This document shows, one piece after another, positions 57,885 through 64,000 of a stretch of 64,000 nucleotides of DNA. The notes beneath the pieces are model-generated. The model did no database searches. It saw nothing but the letters and a program-made list of their open reading frames with translations, and was not told the DNA's origin. Both the position numbers and the translations under genes were made by a program. Origin of the DNA: Triticum aestivum (lineage: Eukaryota; Streptophyta; Magnoliopsida; Poales; Poaceae); contig NC_057795.1 in assembly GCF_018294505.1 (NCBI RefSeq), positions 228,760,643-228,824,642 of the forward strand. The letters are read 5' to 3'. How positions within the stretch are numbered: the stretch's first letter is position 1; each line of letters begins with the position of its first letter.

Positions 57885-59440
57885 TGATACGTCTCCAACG
57901 TATCTATAATTTTTTATTGTTCCATGCTATTATATTACCTCTTTTGGATGTTTATGGGCTTTATTTTACACATTTATATCATTTTTGGGACTAACCTACT
58001 AACCGGAGGCCCAACCCATATTGCTGTTTTTTTTGCCTATTTCAGTATTTCGAAGAAAAGGAATATCAAACGGAGTCCAAACGGAATGAAACCTTCGGGA
58101 GCGTTATTTTTGGAACAAATCTGATCCGAAGAGCCTGGAGTGCAAGTTAAGAAAGCTCCAAGGGCCCCATGAGATAGGAGGGCGCCCCCCCATGTAGGGC
58201 GCGCCCGCCTGTCTCGTGGGCCCCTTGGGCGTCCACCGACGTACTTCTTCCTCCTATATATGTCTACGTACCCCGAAAACATCCAGGAGCACCACGAAAC
58301 ACAATTTCCACCGCGAGATCCCATCTTGGAGCCCTTGCCGGCACTCTGCCGGAGGGGGAAGCAACCACGAGGGCCTCTACATCAACATCCTTGCCCCTCT
58401 GATGAGTTGTGAGTAGTTTACCACAGACCTACGGGTCCATAGTTATTAGCTAGATGGCTTCTTCTCTCTTTTTGGATCTCAATACAATGTTCTCCCCCTC
58501 TCTTGTGGAGATCTATTTGATGTAATCTCTTTTTGCGGTGTGTTTGTCGAGATCCTATGAATTGTGGGTTTATGATCAAGTTTATCTATGAATAATATTT
58601 GAATCTTCTCTGAATTCTTTTATGTACGATTGAGTTATCTTTGCAAGTCTCTTCGAATTATCAGTTTGGTTTGGCCTACTAGATTTATCTTTCTTGCAAT
58701 GGGAGAAGCGCTTAGCTTTGGGTTCAATCTTGCGGTGTTCTTACCCAGTGACAGAAAGGGTTGCAAGACACGTATTGTATTGTTGCCATCGAGGATAACA
58801 GGATGGGGTTTATATCATATTGCATGTGTTTATCCCTCTACATCATGTCATCTTGCTTAATGCGTTGCTCTGTTCTTATGAACTTAATACTCTAGATGCA
58901 TGCTGGATAGCGGTCGATGTGTGGAGTAATAGTAGTAGATGCAGGCAGGAGTCGGTCTACTTGTTATGGACGTGATGCCTATATACATGATCATGCCTAG
59001 TTAATCTCATAACTATGCGCTTTTCTATCAATTGCTTGACAGTAATTTGTTCACCCACCGTAATATTTATGCTATCTTGAGAGAAGCCTCTAGTGAAACC
59101 TATGGCCCCCGGGTCTATCTCTTATCATATTTGCTTTCAATCTACTTTATTTGCATCTTTACTTTTTGCATCTATCTTATAAAATACCAAAAATATATTT
59201 ATCTTATCATACTATCTTTATTAGATCTCACTTTCGCAAGTGGCCGTGAAGGGATTGACAACCCGTTTTTTGCGTTGGTTGCGAGTTCTCAGTTTGTTTG
59301 TGTAGGTGCGTGGGACTTTTGAGGAGCCTCCTACTAGATTGATACCTTGGATCTTAAAACTGAGGGAAATACTTACGCTACACTTTGCTGCATCACCCTC
59401 TCCTCTTCGAGGAAAACCAACGCAAGCTCAAGACGTAGCA
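57885..59440 (+). repeat. 3' LTR of plus-strand Athila
   Basis: A 1556 bp LTR aligning with 51162-52726. It lacks 19 bp present in the 5' LTR around 51585-51605, a deletion between two CCGC copies. TATA candidate at 58255-58260. It ends CAAGACGTAGCA, followed by the duplicated GGTGA. Confidence 0.93.
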
Positions 59441-62400
59441 GGTGAATGTTTAGATCCCATGCAAGAAATGAGAATGAATTTCAAACATCTGGGCGTCGTG
59501 GCTCGGCCTTAAATATTTTGAAACTTAGTATTAAAATTCTTGTAAATCCAAAACTCGCGTGAAAATCATGAAGCTTGGCATGGTGTTATGACATGACACC
59601 AACATATTATGGTAATAAAATTGTCCGATTAGGGACAAGTTTCTGTATAAACTTCGCACAACCCGGAGCTTCTCTCAAAAATCCTCATGGTTCCGAGAGG
59701 GAACGTGTCACCTCTGTGTGCAAAACGACATACATACCTCTTCATGCTTTGGTATGTTATACGGAAGCAACATACAACCATAGGAGTGTCATGTTAAAAT
59801 TTGCAATTATTCAGGGGTCGTTCTGCCCTGTTATACATTTTTTAGTTTATATGCATTTAATGTGCATAATTCAAATTTGAACTACACGCACATGCCCTAG
59901 TGCACCAAACTGTGTTAAAAATCATATACGTGTCCATAGGTGTGTGTTTAGGTCCCATTCAAGAAATGGGAATGAATTTCTAACATGTGGGCATCATGGC
60001 TCGGCCTGAAATATTGAGAAGCTTAGTTTTAAAATTCCTGTAAATCCAAAACTCGCCTGAAAATAATTAAACTTGGCACGGTGTTTTGGCAAGGCACCAG
60101 CTTGTTGTGGTAAAACATTTGTTAGATTTAGGACAAATTTTGGTATATACTTCTCACAATTGGAGTTTCTCTCAAAAAGCCTCATGGTTCTGAGAGGGAA
60201 CGTGTCACCTGTGTGCAAAATGACATACGCTGTCTCTTGCCGCCTTGATTTATTTTATAGAGGCAACATGCAACTATAGGAGTTTCATCTTAAAATATGG
60301 AATTATTCAGGATTCGTTTGGCGTTTTATACATCATTTGAGTTTCTAGGCTTTTAATGTGCATATTTCAAATTTGAACTATAGGCACATGCACCAGTGCA
60401 TCAAACCAGGTTAAACTCATATACATGTCCTTGGGTGAATGTTTAGGTCCCATGCAAGAAATGGAATGAATTTCAAACATCTGGGCATCGTGGCTCGACC
60501 TTAAACATTGCGAAACTTGGTTTTAAAATTCCTGTAAATCCAAAACTCGCTTGAAAATCATGAAACTTGGCATGATGTTATGACATCGCACCAACATGTT
60601 GTGGTAAAATTATTGGCCGATTTGGGAGAAGTTTTGGTATAAACTTGTCACAAACATGAGCTTCTCTAAAAAATCTCAAGGTTCCGAGAGGGAAGGTGTC
60701 ACCTTTCTGTGCGAAACAACATATGATGCCTCTTCCCGCCTTGATTTATTTTACAGAGGGAACATGCAACCATAGGAGTGCAGTTTTAAAATTTTGAATT
60801 ATTCATGGTCTGTTAGGCCTTTTTATACATTATTTGAGTTTCTAGGTATTTAATGTTCATAATTTAAATTTGAACAATAGGCACATGCCCCAGTGCACCA
60901 AGTCGGTTGAAAAATCGTATACATGTCCTTTGGTGAATGTTTAGGTCCCTTGCAAGAAATGAGAATGCATTTCAAACATCTGGGTGTCGTGACTCGGCCT
61001 TAAACATTGAGAAACTTGGTTTGAAAGTTCTCGTAAATCCAAAACTCTCCTGAAAAACATGAAACTTGGCATGGTGTTATAACATGGCGCCAACATGTTG
61101 TGGTAAAAAAATTGACCGATTTGGGACAAGTTTTGGTATAAACTTCTCAAAACTGGAACTTCTCTCAAAAAGCCTTAGAGTTATGAGAGGGAACGTGTCA
61201 CCTCTGTGTGCGAGACGACATACGATGCCTCTTGCCGCCTTGATTTATTTTACAGAGGCAGCATGCAACTATAGAAGTGTTTGGTAAAATTTGGAATTAT
61301 TCAGAGTTCATTTGGCCTTTTTATACATTATTTGAGTTTCTAGGATTTTATGTGCATAATTCAAATTTAAATTACGGGCACCTGACCCAGTGCACCAAAC
61401 CGGGTTGAAAAATCATATATGTGTCCTTGGGTGAGTATTTAGGTCCCATGCAAGAAATGGGAATAAATTTCAAACATCCAGGGCGTCATGGCTCGGCCTT
61501 AAACACTAAGAAACTTGGTTTGTACTTCCTGTAAATCCAAAACCCTCCTAAAAATCGTGAAATTTGGCATGGTGTTATGACATGGAACCAAAATGTTGTG
61601 GTAAAAAATTTATATGATTTGAGACAAGTTTTGGTACAAACTTCTCACTAACCGGAGCTTCTCTCAAAAATCATCATGGTTCTGAGAGGGAACGTGACAC
61701 CTCTGAGTGCGAAATGACATGTGTTGCCTGATCCTACCTTGATTTATTTTACATAGGCAACATGCAACCAAATGAGTGTCACGTTGAAAATTTGAATTAT
61801 CGAGGGTTTGTTTGGCCTTTTTATTCATTATTTGAGTTTCTAGTCATTTAACGTGCATAATTCAAATTTGAATTATAGGCACATGCCCAGTACACCAAAC
61901 CAAAAATCATATACGTGTCCTTGGGTGTATGTTTAGGTCCCATGCAAGAAATGGAAATGAATGTCAAACATGTGGGCGTCATGGCTCGGCCTTAAACATT
62001 GAGAAACTTGGTTTTAAAATTCCGTGAATCCAAAACTCACGTGGAAAACATAAACTTGGCATGTTGTTATGACATATGGCACCAACATGCTGTGGTAAAA
62101 AATTGCCCGAGTAGAGACATGTTTTATATAAAATTCTCACAAACTAGAGCTTCTCACAAAAGCCTAATGGTTCTGAGAGGGAACGTGTCACCTCTGTGTG
62201 CAAAACAACATGCGGTGCCTCTTACGGCCTTGATTTATTTTACAGAGGCAACATGCAACCGTAGGACTATCGTGTTAAATTTTGGAATTATGCAGGGTTC
62301 GTTTGGCCTTTTCATACAACACTTTAATTTCTAGAAATTTAATGTCTATAATTCTATTTTGAAGCAATGCACATGCCCAAGTGCACCAAACCGGGTTAAA

Positions 62401-63586
62401 AAATCACTACGTGTCCTTGGGTGAATCTTTAGGTCCCATGCAAGAAATGGGGATGAATTTCAAACATCTTAGCGTCATGGCTCGGTATTAAACATTGAGA
62501 AACTTGGTTTTAAAATTGTTGGCAATCCAAAAACTCGCCTGAAAATCATGAAACTTGACACGGTGTTATGACATGGCACCAACTTGTTGTGGTCCAACAA
62601 TTGTCCGATTTGGGACAAGTTTTGGTATAGACTTCTCACGAACGGGAGCATCTCCCAAAAAGCCTTATACTTCCGAGAGGGAACGTGTCACCTCTGTGTG
62701 CAAAAGGACATACGCCGCCTCTTCATGCCTTGATTTATTTTACAGAGGCAACATACAACCACAGTAGTGTCATGTTAAAATTTGCAAAAATTCAGGGGTC
62801 GTTCGGCCTTTTTAAACATTATTTGAGTTTCTAGGCATTTAATGTGCATAATTCCAATTTGAACTACACACACATGCCCTAGTGCACCAAAACGGGTTGA
62901 ATAATCACATATGTGTCCTTGGATATATGCTTAGGTCCCATGCAAGAAATGGGAATGAATTTCTAACATCTGGGCATCGTGGCTCGGCCTTAAACATTGA
63001 GAAACTTGATTTTGAAATTCCTGTAAATCCAAAACTCGCCTCAAAATCATTAAACTTGGCATGGTGTTATGACATGGCACCAACATGTTGAGGTAAAAAA
63101 AGTTCGATTTGGGAGAAGTTTTCGCAGAAACTTCTCAGAAACTAGAGTTTCTTTCAAAAAGTCACATGGTTACGAGAAGGAACTTGTCACCGTTGTGTGC
63201 AAAATGGCATACACTACTTCTTCCCACCTTGATTTATTTTACACAGCCAGCTTGCAACTATAGGAGTGTCATGTTAAAATTTGTAACTATTCGGGGTCGT
63301 TCGGCCTTTTTAAACATTATTTAAGTTTCTAGGCATTTAATGTGTATAATTCAAATTTGAGCTACATGCACATGCCGAGTGCACCAAACCGGGTTGAGAA
63401 ATCATATACTTGTCCTTGGATGAATGTTTAGGTCCCATGCAAGAAATATGAATGAATTTCAAGCATCTGGGTGCCATGGCGCTGCCTTAAATATTGAGAA
63501 ACTTGGTTTTAAAATTCCTGTAAATCCAAAACTCTCCTAAATCATGAAACTTTGCTTGGTGTTTTTAAATGGACTGACGTGGCTAG
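59441..63586. repeat. Satellite block 4, ~8 monomers
   Basis: GACAAGTTT landmarks recur at about 59633, 60131, 60629, 61126, 61622, 62115, 62609 and 63111 (about 495 bp). From about 61450 to 63586 the monomers match 26200-28326 one by one, including the shortened ACCAAACCAAAAATCATA variant (26630 and 61892). Confidence 0.93.
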
Positions 63587-64000
63587 AGACTACGTCGGTA
63601 TGTCCACAAAGAGGAAGGGATGATGCAACACAGCTACAGTAAGTATTTCCCTCAGTTATGAAACCAAGGTATCAATCCGGTAGGAGAACAAAGCGACACA
63701 ATGTAAACGGTACCTGCACACACAAAGGACAAATAGTTGCAACCCGACGCGTAAGAGGGCTTGTCAATCCCTCCTCGGTAAAAAGATAGAAATTTTGTAT
63801 GAGTTTGGGTAAATAGTTCTGAATAAAACACGAAATAAAATAAGTACAGAAAAAGTGTAGCAAGATATTTTTGGGTTTTTGGAATAATAGATCTAAAAAC
63901 AAATACGACGAAAGATAGATCGGCAAGCAAATATGATAAAAGATAGATCCGGGGGCCGTACATTTCACTAGTGGCTTCTCTCGAGAAAATAGCATACAGT
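63587..64000 (-). mobile_element. Partial Athila LTR at window end
   Basis: The plus strand reads GACTACGTCGGTATGTCC..., collinear with the LTR of element A from 28327 (shared GGAAGGGATGATGCAACACA and CGACGCGTAAGAGGGC). The satellite sequence before it is the same as before 28327, so this is a duplicate of the same insertion. It is cut by the window end. Confidence 0.88.

Larger units (their letters stand above)
51162..59440 (+). mobile_element. Athila-lineage Gypsy element, gag-protease only, with perfect TSD
   Basis: An 8279 bp element with LTRs at 51162-52726 and 57885-59440 and the perfect target duplication GGTGA (51157-51161 and 59441-59445). The satellite continues in phase across it. 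A tRNA-Asp type primer binding site follows the 5' LTR. Coding content stops after the protease; RT, RNase H and integrase are absent, so the element depends on an autonomous partner. The two LTRs are very similar, with a 19-bp deletion in the 3' copy. It is one of the younger insertions here. Confidence 0.93.

Overview
The window looks like intergenic heterochromatin from a large grass genome, most likely Triticeae (wheat, Aegilops, barley or rye group). The basis is the LTRs: a Copia LTR that I recognise as the Angela/BARE/WIS type, several Athila-lineage LTRs of the kind common in wheat and barley, and a Gypsy element with 4.1 kb LTRs that resembles the barley LARD (Sukkula-type) elements. 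I see no host single-copy gene, rRNA, tRNA gene or CRISPR array. Every coding region I can support belongs to a transposable element, and nearly all are broken.

The substrate is a tandem satellite with a monomer of about 490-500 bp (around 30 monomers, about 15 kb in total). It survives in four blocks: 1-1761, 20650-28326, 48197-48260 plus 49968-51161, and 59441-63586. The blocks are separated by nested retrotransposons. (1) 1762-20649: a Tat-lineage Gypsy element on the minus strand with gag, protease, RT, two RNase H domains and integrase. Between integrase and its 3' LTR it carries a plus-strand ORF encoding a B3-type DNA-binding domain with its own TATA-like promoter. A full-length Angela Copia element (11603-20216, minus strand) sits inside its 5' LTR. 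(2) 28327-34847: a truncated minus-strand Athila element containing a solo Athila-type LTR (30540-32207). It is abutted by (3) 34848-48196: a LARD-like element arranged LTR - internal - LTR - truncated internal. (4) 48261-49967: a solo Angela/WIS-like LTR with a perfect 5-bp target duplication. (5) 51162-59440: a complete but pol-less Athila element on the plus strand with a perfect 5-bp target duplication. (6) 63587-64000: the start of another minus-strand Athila LTR, at the same satellite junction as 28327.

The parts record a history. Satellite blocks share diagnostic indels (1-1761 with about 22550-24309; about 26200-28326 with 61450-63586, the latter including the Athila junction). This indicates segmental duplication of the array after at least one retrotransposon had inserted. 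The most unusual functional content is the antisense B3-domain ORF inside the Tat element. The most unusual structures are the tandem LARD, the duplicated satellite/TE junction, and the Angela insertion into the centre of an LTR palindrome. Family names come from recognition by eye; no database search was possible.
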